Counted from the stretch's first letter, positions 1 to 8,081 are shown. The stretch is 35,561 bases of DNA from Planctomycetota bacterium (GCA_022703445.1 JAKLDR010000040.1:1-35561); one strand, 5' to 3'. Notes: generated by a model not told the origin, from the letters alone. A program made the numbers and translations.

Positions 1-308
1 CCATCGCCCGCGACTTCGGCTCCTTCGCCAAGTTCAAGGAGGACTTCACCACCGCCGCCACCACGCTCTTCGGCTCGGGCTGGGCCTGGCTGGTGCTCGA
101 GGGCGGCAAGCTTAAGATCACCCAGACCTCGAACGCCGACCTGCCCATGAAGCACGGGCAGACCGCGCTCCTGACCCTCGACGTCTGGGAGCACGCCTAC
201 TACATCGACCACCGCAACGCCCGGCCGAAGTACATCGAGGGCTTCCTGGCGAGCCTGGCCAACTGGGGCTTCGCCGCCGAGAACTACTCCAAGGCCGGAG
301 GAAGATGA
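1..308 (+). CDS. Superoxide dismutase (Fe/Mn family), C-terminal part
   Basis: The gene enters from the left edge, reading in the frame that begins at base 3, and ends at TGA 306-308. About 100 C-terminal residues remain. They carry the Fe/Mn superoxide dismutase signature: GSGWAWLV, then DVWEHAYYIDHRN, whose Asp and first His are the last two metal ligands, followed by the RPKYIEGF helix. The enzyme converts superoxide to hydrogen peroxide and oxygen. The N-terminal ligands (two His) lie outside the window. The visible residues do not settle Fe versus Mn, so no sodA/sodB symbol is given. It heads a run of redox genes (DsbD, thioredoxin, ferritin-like) on the same strand. Confidence 0.93.
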   Translation, partial: IARDFGSFAKFKEDFTTAATTLFGSGWAWLVLEGGKLKITQTSNADLPMKHGQTALLTLDVWEHAYYIDHRNARPKYIEGFLASLANWGFAAENYSKAGGR

Positions 309-312
309 CGGG

Positions 313-352
313 GCGACACGGCGACACGGCGACACGATGACACGGTGACGCG
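313..352 (+). repeat. Five tandem copies of an 8-bp unit
   Basis: Directly after the SOD stop codon the unit GCGACACG occurs three times exactly, then as ATGACACG and GTGACGCG. It is followed at about 358-383 by a loose hairpin with arms CCCGCC and GGCGGG. No function is evident. It resembles the other short-word arrays between genes in this window. Confidence 0.7.
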
Positions 353-425
353 GCTTGCCCGCCGTAGCCTTGGCGGAGGCGGGGGACGCGCTGACGCGGG
401 GGCTCGGAGAAGCCAACAGATAACC

Positions 426-2252
426 ATGAGCCGGTTGACGGTCGGGCTTCTGTTGCCGCTGGCGGCGGCCACGCTGTTGGCCTGCCCTGCCCGCGGGGCG
501 CGCGCCGGCGAGGCCGCCACCGTCGAGGCCCGGGTCACGTCGAAGTCCGCGGCACCGGGAGGGACCGTCCAGGTGGAGGTCCGGCTCGCACCGGGCTTCG
601 GCGTGCATCTCTACCGCGACAAGGTCAGGCTCGAACTGCCCGGCTCCCCCGGTTACTCTCTCGGCAGGTTCGAGCTGCCTGCCGGCAGGAAGGCCAAGGA
701 CCCCAACTCCGGCGAGGAGGAGGAGTTCTTCCAGGACCCGGTCACCTTCACCGCACCGGTGAACATCCCGGCGAACCTCGATGGCGAAAAGGCGGCGTTC
801 ACCCTGCGGATCGGCTTCCAGGGCTGCACCGACACGTTCTGCCTGCCGCCGGCCAGCCGTGACTTCCAGCTGGCGGTGCCCATCGGGACGCCCGCCGCCG
901 GCCAGCCGCAGCCTCAACCGCCGCCGAAGTCCCAGCCCCAGACTCAGCCCCCGCCGCAACCCGCGCCAGCGGCCGGATCCGGGGAGGCGCCGCACGGTGC
1001 GCTGCTGATCGTCCTCTTTGCGTTCCTGGCCGGCCTGGGGATCTGCTACACCCCCTGCGTCTACCCGATGATCCCTGTGACCGTGGCGGTGATCGGCGGA
1101 GTGGCAGCCGGCCGCGACCAGAAGCCCGGCAAGCTGCAGCTGCTGGGCTACACCTTGGTCTACGTTCTGGGCATGGCCATAACCTACTCCATCATGGGCA
1201 TGATCGCCGCCCGCAGCGGACAGGCCCTGGGCGGGAGACTGCAGAGCCCATGGATCCTGGTCCCGGTCAGCCTGGTGATGATGGCGCTGGCCATGAGCAT
1301 GTTCGGGGCTTTCGATGTGGTCCTGCCTGCGGCGGTGACCTCCCGGCTGGGTCGGTTCTCAGGCTCGGGCAGCCTTCCGGCGCTGCTGGCTTCCGGGCTG
1401 ATCATGGCCCTGGGCGCATCGCCGTGCATCAGCGCCCCGCTGGGCACGGTGCTGCTGTCCATCAGCCAGACCGGCAGCCTCGTGGTGGGGGCGGCCGCGC
1501 TGTTCGCCTTCGCCTGGGGCATGTCCGCGCTGCTCATCGTGGCCGGTGTCTTCCCGGGCCTGCTGTCCAGACCGGGCCCCTGGATGCTCCGCGTCAAGGC
1601 CGCCTTCGGGGCGATCATGGCGGTCATGGCCCTGTACTTCGTCCGGCTCTTCCTGCCCGAAGGGTTCTTCGCGCTCTGGCCGGTCCTGGGGCTGGTGGTC
1701 ACGGGCGCGCTCCTGTTCCTCGCCGGCCGGCGGTTGGCCGAGGGCGGCCGGGGGCGCGGCTGGGCGGTGGGGCTCGGCGGCATTGCCCTGGCGGCGGCCG
1801 CCTACCTGGGCGCGGGAGCCGCGGTACGCTCGGGGACGATGACCGCCTTCGTCCGCCTGGCCTTCCCGCCATCCGTGACCCGCAACCTTGGCGGCCGGCA
1901 CGGAGAGAAGATCGCCTGGGAGGCCTATACGCCCGAGGCCTTCGATGCCGCGCGCCGCGCCGGCCGGCCGGTGCTGGTCGACTTCTACGCCGACTGGTGC
2001 CCCTCCTGCCTGGAGATGGAGGAGGGAGCCTTCGCCGAACCGGCGGTGATCGCCGAAACCCGGCGCTTCGTCCGGCTTCGGGTCAACGGCACGGACCATA
2101 CCCAGCCGGCGGTCCAGGCCGCCCAGACCCGATTCGGCATCCGGGGCTACCCCACGGTGGTCGTCTTTGACCCGGCGGGGGCGGAGGCGGCGCGGACGGT
2201 GGGCCTGACCGAGGCCCGAGTCCTGCTTGAAAAGATGCGCGCGGCGAGGTAG
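426..2252 (+). CDS. dsbD: Thiol:disulfide interchange protein DsbD
   Basis: This protein carries electrons from cytoplasmic thioredoxin across the inner membrane to periplasmic thiol proteins. The ATG at 426 is chosen because it opens a clean signal peptide (MSRLTVGLLLPLAAATLLAC) and follows GGAGAAG; an in-frame upstream start at 345 would add 27 residues without one. The 608 residues show all three DsbD parts. First is a periplasmic alpha domain with the Cys pair in GCTDTFC. A Gln/Pro-rich linker follows. Next is a polytopic CcdA-like domain with one Cys each in CYTPCVYPMIP and ASPCISAPLG. Last is a C-terminal thioredoxin domain with WCPSC. The LLAC near the signal end could also act as a lipobox. 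Thioredoxin, its usual electron donor, is encoded 1.1 kb downstream. Confidence 0.95.
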   Translation: MSRLTVGLLLPLAAATLLACPARGARAGEAATVEARVTSKSAAPGGTVQVEVRLAPGFGVHLYRDKVRLELPGSPGYSLGRFELPAGRKAKDPNSGEEEEFFQDPVTFTAPVNIPANLDGEKAAFTLRIGFQGCTDTFCLPPASRDFQLAVPIGTPAAGQPQPQPPPKSQPQTQPPPQPAPAAGSGEAPHGALLIVLFAFLAGLGICYTPCVYPMIPVTVAVIGGVAAGRDQKPGKLQLLGYTLVYVLGMAITYSIMGMIAARSGQALGGRLQSPWILVPVSLVMMALAMSMFGAFDVVLPAAVTSRLGRFSGSGSLPALLASGLIMALGASPCISAPLGTVLLSISQTGSLVVGAAALFAFAWGMSALLIVAGVFPGLLSRPGPWMLRVKAAFGAIMAVMALYFVRLFLPEGFFALWPVLGLVVTGALLFLAGRRLAEGGRGRGWAVGLGGIALAAAAYLGAGAAVRSGTMTAFVRLAFPPSVTRNLGGRHGEKIAWEAYTPEAFDAARRAGRPVLVDFYADWCPSCLEMEEGAFAEPAVIAETRRFVRLRVNGTDHTQPAVQAAQTRFGIRGYPTVVVFDPAGAEAARTVGLTEARVLLEKMRAAR

Positions 2253-2277
2253 AGTCGCCCCCCACAGGGGACCGCCT

Positions 2278-3327
2278 TTGGGAAGAACCAAATCGACCGG
2301 ATCGACCGCCTGGAGCCGCCGCGCCTGGAGGCGGCTGGCCGCGGCCCTGGCCGGCCGGCGCCGCGCGCTGGTCGTCACCCACGACTACCCCGACCCCGAC
2401 GCCCTGGCCTCCGGCTGGGCGCTGGTCCAGCTGCTGGGCCGCAAGCTCGGCATCCGCGCGCGGCTGGTCTACGGCGGAAGCATCGAGCGCCCCGAAAACC
2501 TGGCCATGGTCCGGCTGCTGAAGGTACCCGCCCACGAGCTCGCGGCCCGGGACCTGCGCGGCCGGCCGGCCATCGTCACCGTGGACACCTCCCCGGGCTC
2601 GGGCAACAACTCCCTGGGGGACTCCGACCTAGTCGTCGCCGCACTCGACAGCCACCAGGGGGTGCCGACCGCCCCGGGCTGCGTCCGCCTGGGGCTGGCC
2701 TGCACGGCCACCTCCACGCTGGCCGCCTGGCTCTGCCGAGCCGCGCGCCTGGAGCCGTCGCGGGCCCTGGCCACCGCGCTGTTCTACGGCATCAAGACCG
2801 ACACGCAGGCCCTGCGCCGCGAGGCCACCGCGGCGGACGAGGCCGCCTACCGCCGGCTCTTCCCGCTGACCGACCAGCGGCTCCTGGCCGAGATCGAGGC
2901 GCCGCCGCTGCCGCAGCGCGCCTACGCCTCCCTCTTCCGGGCGCTGGCCGACGCGCGCACGCACGGCAACGCCATCGTGGCATCGATGGGCAGGCTTGAG
3001 AGCCGCGACGGGCCGGCCGAGGCCGCCGACTTCCTGGCGCGGCTGGACCGGGCCCGCTATGCCCTGGCCCACGGGTTCTGGAAAGGCGCGGAGATCTTCT
3101 CGGTGCGCACCTGGCGCAGCGGCAGCGCGGCCTGGCGGCTGGCCCGCGCCGCGGCCGGGGGCGAGGGCCCGGCCGGCGGCCACGACACCTTCGCCGGCGG
3201 GGCGGTCCCGGCCGGGAGCCCAGCCGCCGGGGAGCGCGCCGGTCGGCGGATCGAGCGGCGCTTCCTGCGCTCCACCCGGGCGGAACTGCGGGCCGGAAGG
3301 AAATTGATTCCTGCCCGGAAAGGTTAG
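2278..3327 (+). CDS. DHH-family phosphoesterase (NrnA/RecJ-like) with altered DHH motif
   Basis: Family members hydrolyse phosphodiester substrates such as nano-RNA, cyclic dinucleotides or pAp, using metal ions held by Asp and His residues. The TTG at 2278 is preferred because AGGGG lies 7 nt upstream; a TTG at 2227 would overlap dsbD. Motif I reads THDYPDPDALAS and motif II IVTVDTSP. The motif-III stretch that should read DHH reads ALDSHQ, so the first His is Ser. The C-terminal DHHA1 part has GGHDTFAGG, matching the substrate-binding GGH motif. At about 349 residues the length is normal for NrnA-type proteins. The DSH replacement makes activity or substrate uncertain. It lies between two thiol-redox genes without an obvious pathway link. 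Confidence 0.82.
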   Translation: MGRTKSTGSTAWSRRAWRRLAAALAGRRRALVVTHDYPDPDALASGWALVQLLGRKLGIRARLVYGGSIERPENLAMVRLLKVPAHELAARDLRGRPAIVTVDTSPGSGNNSLGDSDLVVAALDSHQGVPTAPGCVRLGLACTATSTLAAWLCRAARLEPSRALATALFYGIKTDTQALRREATAADEAAYRRLFPLTDQRLLAEIEAPPLPQRAYASLFRALADARTHGNAIVASMGRLESRDGPAEAADFLARLDRARYALAHGFWKGAEIFSVRTWRSGSAAWRLARAAAGGEGPAGGHDTFAGGAVPAGSPAAGERAGRRIERRFLRSTRAELRAGRKLIPARKG

Positions 3328-3396
3328 AATGGGGGCAGGCCCTCCCGGGCGCGGCCCGGAGTCGGACCCTGCAAGCCTTGGGAAAGGAGACTGGAC

Positions 3397-3723
3397 ATGG
3401 CCGGCGAAATCGAACTGACCGACGCCAACTTCGAGCAGCAGATCCTCAAGCACAAGGGCGTGGCCGTGGTGGACTTCTTCGCCACCTGGTGCGGGCCCTG
3501 CAAGGCCTTCGGCCCGACCTTCAAGGAGTTCGCCGCGGAGGCTCCGGCCGGAGTGGTGGCCGCCAAGGCCGACGTGGACCAGTGCCCGCAGGCCGCCGCG
3601 TCCCAGGGGGTGATGAGCGTGCCGACGATCGCCTTCTTCAAGAACGGCGAGGTCGTCGAGAAGCTGGTCGGCGCCCAGCGCAAGGCCGCCCTGCTCGACA
3701 AGGTCAAGGCCCTGCTCGGCTGA
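3397..3723 (+). CDS. trxA: Thioredoxin
   Basis: This is a 108-residue single-domain thioredoxin with the classic active site FFATWCGPCKAFGP at about residues 26-39, the cis-Pro segment MSVPTIAFF and the usual closing helix. There is no signal peptide, so it is cytoplasmic and a plausible electron donor for the DsbD encoded upstream. The ATG at 3397 follows a strong GGAAAGGAGA. The family reduces protein disulfides after being charged by thioredoxin reductase, which is not in this window. A TAGAAT box at 3325-3330 with TTGATT 15 nt upstream may be its promoter, though that spacing is short. Confidence 0.95.
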   Translation: MAGEIELTDANFEQQILKHKGVAVVDFFATWCGPCKAFGPTFKEFAAEAPAGVVAAKADVDQCPQAAASQGVMSVPTIAFFKNGEVVEKLVGAQRKAALLDKVKALLG

Positions 3724-3809
3724 AAGCCGGAAGGGCACGGCAACAACTGACGCCGGACGGACAGGGCGCGTCGAAGCGCGCGGTCCGTACGGACTTTCTG
3801 GAGCGATCG

Positions 3810-4322
3810 ATGGCAAACAAGACCGGAGCCGCGGGCTCCTTCAGCGACCTCGAGGCGGCCAAGGCCGCCGCAGCCATGGAGCGCGAGGGCCTGGCCTTCT
3901 ACCAGGCCGCGGCCAAGGCGACGAAGAACCCCGAGCTGGTCAAGGTCTTCGAGGCCATGGCCGCCGAGGAGAAGAAGCACTTGGCCGACTTCGAGGACCT
4001 GGCCGGCGAGCTGGCCCGCGCCAAGGCCGCCACCGAGGAGTACTGGGACGACCCGGAGGTGGGCGAGTACATCCACGCGGTCATCGCCCAGAAGGTCTTC
4101 CCGCTGCCGGCGAACGCCGCCGGCACGGTGGCCGGAATGGCCTCGACGGTCGACGCCCTGCGCTTCGCGCTCGGCGCGGAGAAGGACACCGTGCTCTTCT
4201 ACTCGTTGTGCGCCGACTCGGCCCGCGGCGCGGACGTGCGCGAGATCTTCAACCGCCTGGCCCGCGAGGAGCGCAAGCACATCGCCATGGTCGGCCGCTG
4301 GCTGAAGCAGGCCGGGGCTTGA
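3810..4322 (+). CDS. Rubrerythrin/ferritin-like diiron protein
   Basis: The 170-residue product is a four-helix ferritin-like protein. Diiron ligands appear as MEREGLAFY, then EEKKHL in the first helix pair, and EKDTVLFY then EERKHI in the second. This is the rubrerythrin E...ExxH pattern. There is no C-terminal rubredoxin domain (no paired CxxC), so it is a rubrerythrin-like or erythrin-type protein. Relatives reduce peroxide or handle iron in anaerobes and microaerophiles. The ATG at 3810 follows GGAG. The position after SOD, DsbD and thioredoxin supports an oxidative-stress role, but the electron donor is unknown. Confidence 0.85.
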   Translation: MANKTGAAGSFSDLEAAKAAAAMEREGLAFYQAAAKATKNPELVKVFEAMAAEEKKHLADFEDLAGELARAKAATEEYWDDPEVGEYIHAVIAQKVFPLPANAAGTVAGMASTVDALRFALGAEKDTVLFYSLCADSARGADVREIFNRLAREERKHIAMVGRWLKQAGA

Positions 4323-4348
4323 CCGCACCGGGCCGGGCGGGGTAGAAT
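4319..4348 (+). promoter_or_regulatory. Putative promoter of the PqqD-like gene
   Basis: TTGACC (4319-4324) and TAGAAT (4343-4348) are separated by 18 nt and lie 30 bp before the ATG at 4379. The -35 box overlaps the stop codon of the ferritin-like gene, so the PqqD-DUF4416 pair may form its own transcription unit. Confidence 0.5.
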
Positions 4349-4378
4349 ACCCGCACAAGGCCCGGAGACGATAGCAGC

Positions 4379-4834
4379 ATGGCCCGCTACCCCACGCACG
4401 CACCAGGTCTGGCCAGCCGTCTAGTCGGCGGCGAGGAGGTGGTGGTCTCCCCCCGCGCCGGGCGGATCTGGACCTTCAACGCCGCCGGGGCGCTGGTCTG
4501 GGAGCTGGCTGACGGGTCCCACGAGGTCGAGGAGATCGCCACCCTGCTGGCCGGGGCCCGCGGCATCGACCGGGGCCAGGCCCACGACGAGATCGAGGCC
4601 TTCGGCGACGAACTGGCCGCCCGCGGCCTGCTAGGCTGGGGCCAGGTGCCGGGCGTCACCAGCCGCCGCGCCAAGCGGGCCGCCGGCAGCCCGCCCAGCG
4701 GTCTGGCCGAGCCGCCCCGCGTGATGGTCGAGGACAAGCTCCAGGTCCTGGCCGGCGCCTGCATCAGCGGGCACACCACCGACGGCGCCCTGTGCATGAC
4801 GGTCACCGACGGATGCGTCACGCAGTTTATGTGA
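4379..4834 (+). CDS. PqqD-family (RRE-like) protein with Cys/Thr-rich C-terminal tail
   Basis: Residues 1-88 match the PqqD fold: GRIWTFNAAGALVWELADG followed by EVEEIATLLA and a helical DELAARGLL end. PqqD-type domains bind leader peptides of ribosomally made, modified peptides and deliver them to radical-SAM enzymes. After a linker of about 25 residues comes an unexpected tail: PRVMVEDKLQVLAGA, then a 24-residue end with Cys at 128, 139 and 146, five Thr and several Gly. The LAGA before the first Cys resembles double-Gly-type leader ends, so the tail could itself be a modified peptide (inference). No radical SAM gene, peptidase or transporter is nearby. TGA 4832-4834 is in frame with the next gene. 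Confidence 0.7.
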   Translation: MARYPTHAPGLASRLVGGEEVVVSPRAGRIWTFNAAGALVWELADGSHEVEEIATLLAGARGIDRGQAHDEIEAFGDELAARGLLGWGQVPGVTSRRAKRAAGSPPSGLAEPPRVMVEDKLQVLAGACISGHTTDGALCMTVTDGCVTQFM

Positions 4835-4840
4835 AGCCCC

Positions 4841-5392
4841 TTGGGACTGCCGCACAGGACTGAACCAGCCAGGCTGATCGTCGGGGCCCTGACCGCCTTC
4901 CCCGACGCCTGGGCCGCGGCCCGGGAGCGCCTCCGCGACATCTTCGGCGAGATCGACCTGGAGGCCGGACCCTTCGACTTCTCCTTCACCGGCTACTACC
5001 GAGACGAGATGGGCGACGGCCTGCGCAGGCACTTCGTGTCGTTTCCGGAGCTGATCGACCAGGCGGACATCGCCGGCATCAAGCGGCGGACCAACGAGCT
5101 GGAGGCCGAACTGATCAGGCCGCAGTGGCCGGTACGGCGGCCGGTCAACCTGGACCCCGGCTACGTGACCCTCGGCAAACTGGTGCTGGGCACCACCAAG
5201 GACCAGGCCCACCGCATCGCCGTCGGCCCGGACATGTATGCGGAGGTCACGCTCCGGTTCGTCGGTGGAGCCTTCGTTCCCAACGAGTGGACCTACGCCG
5301 ACTACCGCAGCGAACCGTACCGCCGCTTCTTCCTGGAAGTCCGCGAGGCGTTGCACCGCCGGCTGCGGTCCAGGGATATTGGAGAGCAGTAG
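4841..5392 (+). CDS. DUF4416 family protein
   Basis: The 183-residue product matches DUF4416. It has RLIVGALTA at the N-terminus, then FDFSFTGYYRDEMG, FPELIDQADIAGIKRRTNELE, VNLDPGYVTLGKLVLGTTKDQAHRI and WTYADYRS. The function of this family is unknown; it is found mainly in anaerobes, delta-proteobacteria and planctomycetes. The start is taken as TTG 4841 because no ATG or GTG precedes the conserved region, but no clear ribosome site is visible. Translation probably depends on the PqqD-like gene, which is in the same reading frame and separated only by TGA and two codons. Confidence 0.78.
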   Translation: MGLPHRTEPARLIVGALTAFPDAWAAARERLRDIFGEIDLEAGPFDFSFTGYYRDEMGDGLRRHFVSFPELIDQADIAGIKRRTNELEAELIRPQWPVRRPVNLDPGYVTLGKLVLGTTKDQAHRIAVGPDMYAEVTLRFVGGAFVPNEWTYADYRSEPYRRFFLEVREALHRRLRSRDIGEQ

Positions 5393-5403
5393 GCAGGTTC
5401 AGG

Positions 5404-5525
5404 GCTCAAGGTTCAGGATTCAGGGTGCAAGGTTCAAGGTGCAAGGTACAGGGCGCTAGGCGCCTGATTGGCGTGTGGTTCGGGGCTAACCGGAAGCGCC
5501 TTGAGCCTTGGACCTCGGACCTCGG
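5404..5525. repeat. Inverted repeat of AGGTTCA-type words
   Basis: Degenerate copies of a word like AAGGTTCAGG run from 5404 to 5456. A matching set on the other strand, with words like CCTTGAGCC, runs from 5496 to 5525. Arms 5429-5456 and 5496-5523 pair at 21 of 28 positions. A perfect small hairpin, GGCGC-TAG-GCGCC, sits at 5452-5464. It lies between convergent genes and may help terminate transcription. Confidence 0.65.
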
Positions 5526-5527
5526 GC

Positions 5528-7069
5528 TCAGCGCGCCAGTGCGTAGACCAGGATGTTCATCCCCAGGCGCAGCGCGTCCCGGCTGGAGTAGGCCAGCGCG
5601 TACGGGCACATCTCCCCCTGCCAGCCCTCGCCCAGGCCGTACTTGCTGTAGATGACCGCCAGCTGCCCGCCGACGGTGATGCCCTCGAGGCAGGGGGCGG
5701 TCAGCTCCGGCTTGTTCTTGGCGAGCATCGGGCTGTAGGTCACCCTGGCGATGGGCTCGCCGCCGCCGGCCGAGTAGACCGGCGAGTCCTTGGCGAGCTC
5801 CTCCATCTTGGCGTCGGGGAAAACCTTCTTCATCTCGCGCCGGAAGGCGGCGTCGAAGAGTTTCCGGCCGCAGCAGGCGTCGGCCACTAGCAGCCCGCCG
5901 CCCTTGAGGTAGCCGCGCAGCGTCTCGACCTCCTTGTCGGCGAGCTTGAAGTCGTCGTGGCCGGTCATGTACAGCACCGGGTGGTTGAAGGCCTCGCCCT
6001 TGGAGAGGTCCACCGCCTCGCGGCGGAACTTCACGCCCATGGTGGACTGCTCGGCGCAGTGCTTGAACAGGTTCATGGCCGCCGACGGGGTCGGGTCCCA
6101 GTCGCCGCCGTGGACCACCTGGGCGAAGACCAGCGAGTCGCCGGCCGGCTGCTCCTGCTCGAAGTAGACCTTGTCGGAGGCCAGCGCCCGGCCCAGGGCG
6201 CTCTCGGCCATCACGTAGGTGAGGACGTTGACGCCGATCTTCAGGGCGTCCTCGGCGTTGCCCTTCTCGCTCCAGACCCGGCGGCCCTCGGGGTGGGTGT
6301 GGCCGTCCCAGGCGCAGGCCAGGTCGTAGGGCGAGAAGATCACCGCCACGCGGCAGCCGATGTTGATGCCCATGAGCTGCGGCGCTTGCTTGAAGTACTT
6401 GCCCTCCTTGTCGCGGTGCTCCACCTCGCCGAGCTTGTAGTAGCAGGAGAAGATCGGGTGGTCGGGGGTCAGCAGCTGCATCTTCTGTTTGGGGAAGATG
6501 GCGTTGATCTCCTGGACGAAGGCCTTGACGTACTCCTCCGAGCCGGAGGACGCGTTGCACAAGAGCGTCCCGCCGTCCTGCAGGTACCAGCGCAGCTTGC
6601 CGCGCAGGTCCTCCGAGAAGGTGAAGGGCTCGCGGCCGGTGAGGTAGAGGATCGGGAACTCCTTGGGGGACTTGGGGAAGCTGGCCAGCGGGTCGAGCTC
6701 CACCCCGCGGTAGCGCAGTCCCAGGTCGGTGTTGAAGCGCGAGAGCAGCCCCTGCATATCGCCGGAGGCGTTGGTCCACTCCAGGTACTTGTACTTCCTG
6801 CCGCCCTCGTCGACGCCCTCGACCTCCTTGCCGTACTGCAGCTTGGCGACCAGCGGCGGCGGGGCCGGCGGGCGCTTCTTCTCGCTGCGGCGCAGCGGCG
6901 TGGCGGGCAGCGGCAGCGGCGGGAAACTCTCGCCGCCGGTCCAGCGCTGGGGCGCGGCCTTGGGGGCCGGCCCGCAGGATGCGGCCAGGGCCGAGACCGC
7001 CGGGAGGCAGACAAGGAGGGCAAGTATCGAGACCGTGACCAGGCCAGGACCGCTAACGCCGGACTTCAT
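5528..7069 (-). CDS. Secreted protein with two tandem DUF4159 domains
   Basis: The 513-residue product starts at the ATG whose upstream strand reads GGGGAG at 9 nt. It opens with a signal peptide (MKSGVSGPGLVTVSILALLV...). Two similar halves follow. One half contains FPILYLTGREPF, LRWYLQDGGTLLCNAS and VAVIFSPYDLACAWDG. The other contains HPVLYMTGHDDF, LRGYLKGGGLLVADAC and LAVIYSKYGLGEGW. Each is a DUF4159 unit, a glutamine-amidotransferase-like fold common in planctomycetes and Bacteroidetes and of unknown biochemical role. The internal duplication is the main oddity. A TATACT -10-like box lies on this strand at 7119-7124, without a good -35. Confidence 0.82.
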   Translation of the reverse strand: MKSGVSGPGLVTVSILALLVCLPAVSALAASCGPAPKAAPQRWTGGESFPPLPLPATPLRRSEKKRPPAPPPLVAKLQYGKEVEGVDEGGRKYKYLEWTNASGDMQGLLSRFNTDLGLRYRGVELDPLASFPKSPKEFPILYLTGREPFTFSEDLRGKLRWYLQDGGTLLCNASSGSEEYVKAFVQEINAIFPKQKMQLLTPDHPIFSCYYKLGEVEHRDKEGKYFKQAPQLMGINIGCRVAVIFSPYDLACAWDGHTHPEGRRVWSEKGNAEDALKIGVNVLTYVMAESALGRALASDKVYFEQEQPAGDSLVFAQVVHGGDWDPTPSAAMNLFKHCAEQSTMGVKFRREAVDLSKGEAFNHPVLYMTGHDDFKLADKEVETLRGYLKGGGLLVADACCGRKLFDAAFRREMKKVFPDAKMEELAKDSPVYSAGGGEPIARVTYSPMLAKNKPELTAPCLEGITVGGQLAVIYSKYGLGEGWQGEMCPYALAYSSRDALRLGMNILVYALAR

Positions 7070-7166
7070 CTGCGCATCTCCCCAGCTAAGCCCAGGAACT
7101 GGGCGCCTTGCGTACATCAGTATAACGGCCGGGCCTGCGCTTTCTTTGCAGGTTCGGGCGGAGCGG

Positions 7167-8081
7167 TCATCCCCGCTTCCGACCAACCGAAGCGAGCAGC
7201 CCGAAGTGGTCGGATGGAAACAGGCCGGCTTCGCCCTTGCGCACCGGATCGTCGCCGACGATCCGGACGCTCTCGGGCACCCAGAACTCCGAGCGCAGCA
7301 GGATGCGGTCGAGCCGCCGGCTCTTCTCTCCCTGGAAGGAGCCATCCCGGGCCATGGCGCTCTTCTCCATGTTCCAGGTGAGGCCGGGCTCGGCGGGACG
7401 CAGCTTCTTCCAGAGGTCCGCGAAAGCCGCCGGCAGCCGGCCGGTCTCGGGTTGCTCGCCGTCGCCGAAGTTGAAGTCGCCCAGGAGCACGGCGTCGTCG
7501 GCGTCCGCCAGTAGCGGCAGGACCTCGTCGAGCTGCCGGGCACGCGCCTCGCCGGCCTCGAGAAAGCTCTCCAGGTGCACCGTGGCCACGGCCAGAGACC
7601 GGTCCGCGGCCCTGAGCCGGACGACCAGGACGCCGCGACCCTGCCGGCCCGGCAGCCGGCGGAACTCCTGCTTCTCGATGGGCAGCCTTGTGAGGAAGGC
7701 CAGCCCGCCCGGCGCTCCGGCCGCCGGATCGCCGAGCGTGGTGCGATAGCCCTTGGCCCATTCCTCGCGGAGCAGCCGCGCGGCGAACCACGGGCTCACC
7801 TCCTGCAGGGCGATGACGTCGGCGGAGGACTCGGCCAGGAGCCTGAACAGGGCCGGCAGGCGCTCGTCGGCGCGCTCCTGATCGGCCAGGACGTTGTAGG
7901 TGATGAAGGTCAGCGTGGAGGCCGGGGTGCCGGGAGCAGGCTGCGGTCCGGCGCCGGGCGACTCGGCCCCCTGCTGCGCCCCGCACCCGAGGACCGTCAG
8001 GAGGAGGAGCAGCGTCACGCCGGGACCGACCGGTTGCAGCATGCACCGACGCGGCACTCTCCGCTCCCTTCGCGCCTCCAC
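7167..8081 (-). CDS. Endonuclease/exonuclease/phosphatase-family lipoprotein
   Basis: The fold is recognised from FITYNVLADQ, DVIALQEVS, ATVHLESF, VLLGDFNFGDGE and the closing SDHFGLLA. These provide the Asn, Glu, Asp/Asn and Asp-His active-site residues of the EEP (DNase I-like) superfamily. A lipoprotein signal with lipobox LTVLGC places the enzyme outside the cytoplasm. The start is ambiguous. GTG 8081 gives a positively charged n-region and lies 10 nt after the aroA stop. ATG 8042 starts just before the hydrophobic segment, with GGAGAG 14 nt away. The substrate (nucleic acid, phospholipid or other phosphoester) cannot be told. Cotranscription with aroA is likely from spacing, with no functional link seen. 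Confidence 0.85.
   Translation of the reverse strand: MEARRERRVPRRCMLQPVGPGVTLLLLLTVLGCGAQQGAESPGAGPQPAPGTPASTLTFITYNVLADQERADERLPALFRLLAESSADVIALQEVSPWFAARLLREEWAKGYRTTLGDPAAGAPGGLAFLTRLPIEKQEFRRLPGRQGRGVLVVRLRAADRSLAVATVHLESFLEAGEARARQLDEVLPLLADADDAVLLGDFNFGDGEQPETGRLPAAFADLWKKLRPAEPGLTWNMEKSAMARDGSFQGEKSRRLDRILLRSEFWVPESVRIVGDDPVRKGEAGLFPSDHFGLLASVGRKRG

Noticed and set aside
4832..4834. Selenocysteine codon joining the PqqD-like and DUF4416 proteins
   Set aside because: No SECIS-like hairpin is evident right after the TGA, and neither family is a known selenoprotein. Coupled translation is simpler.
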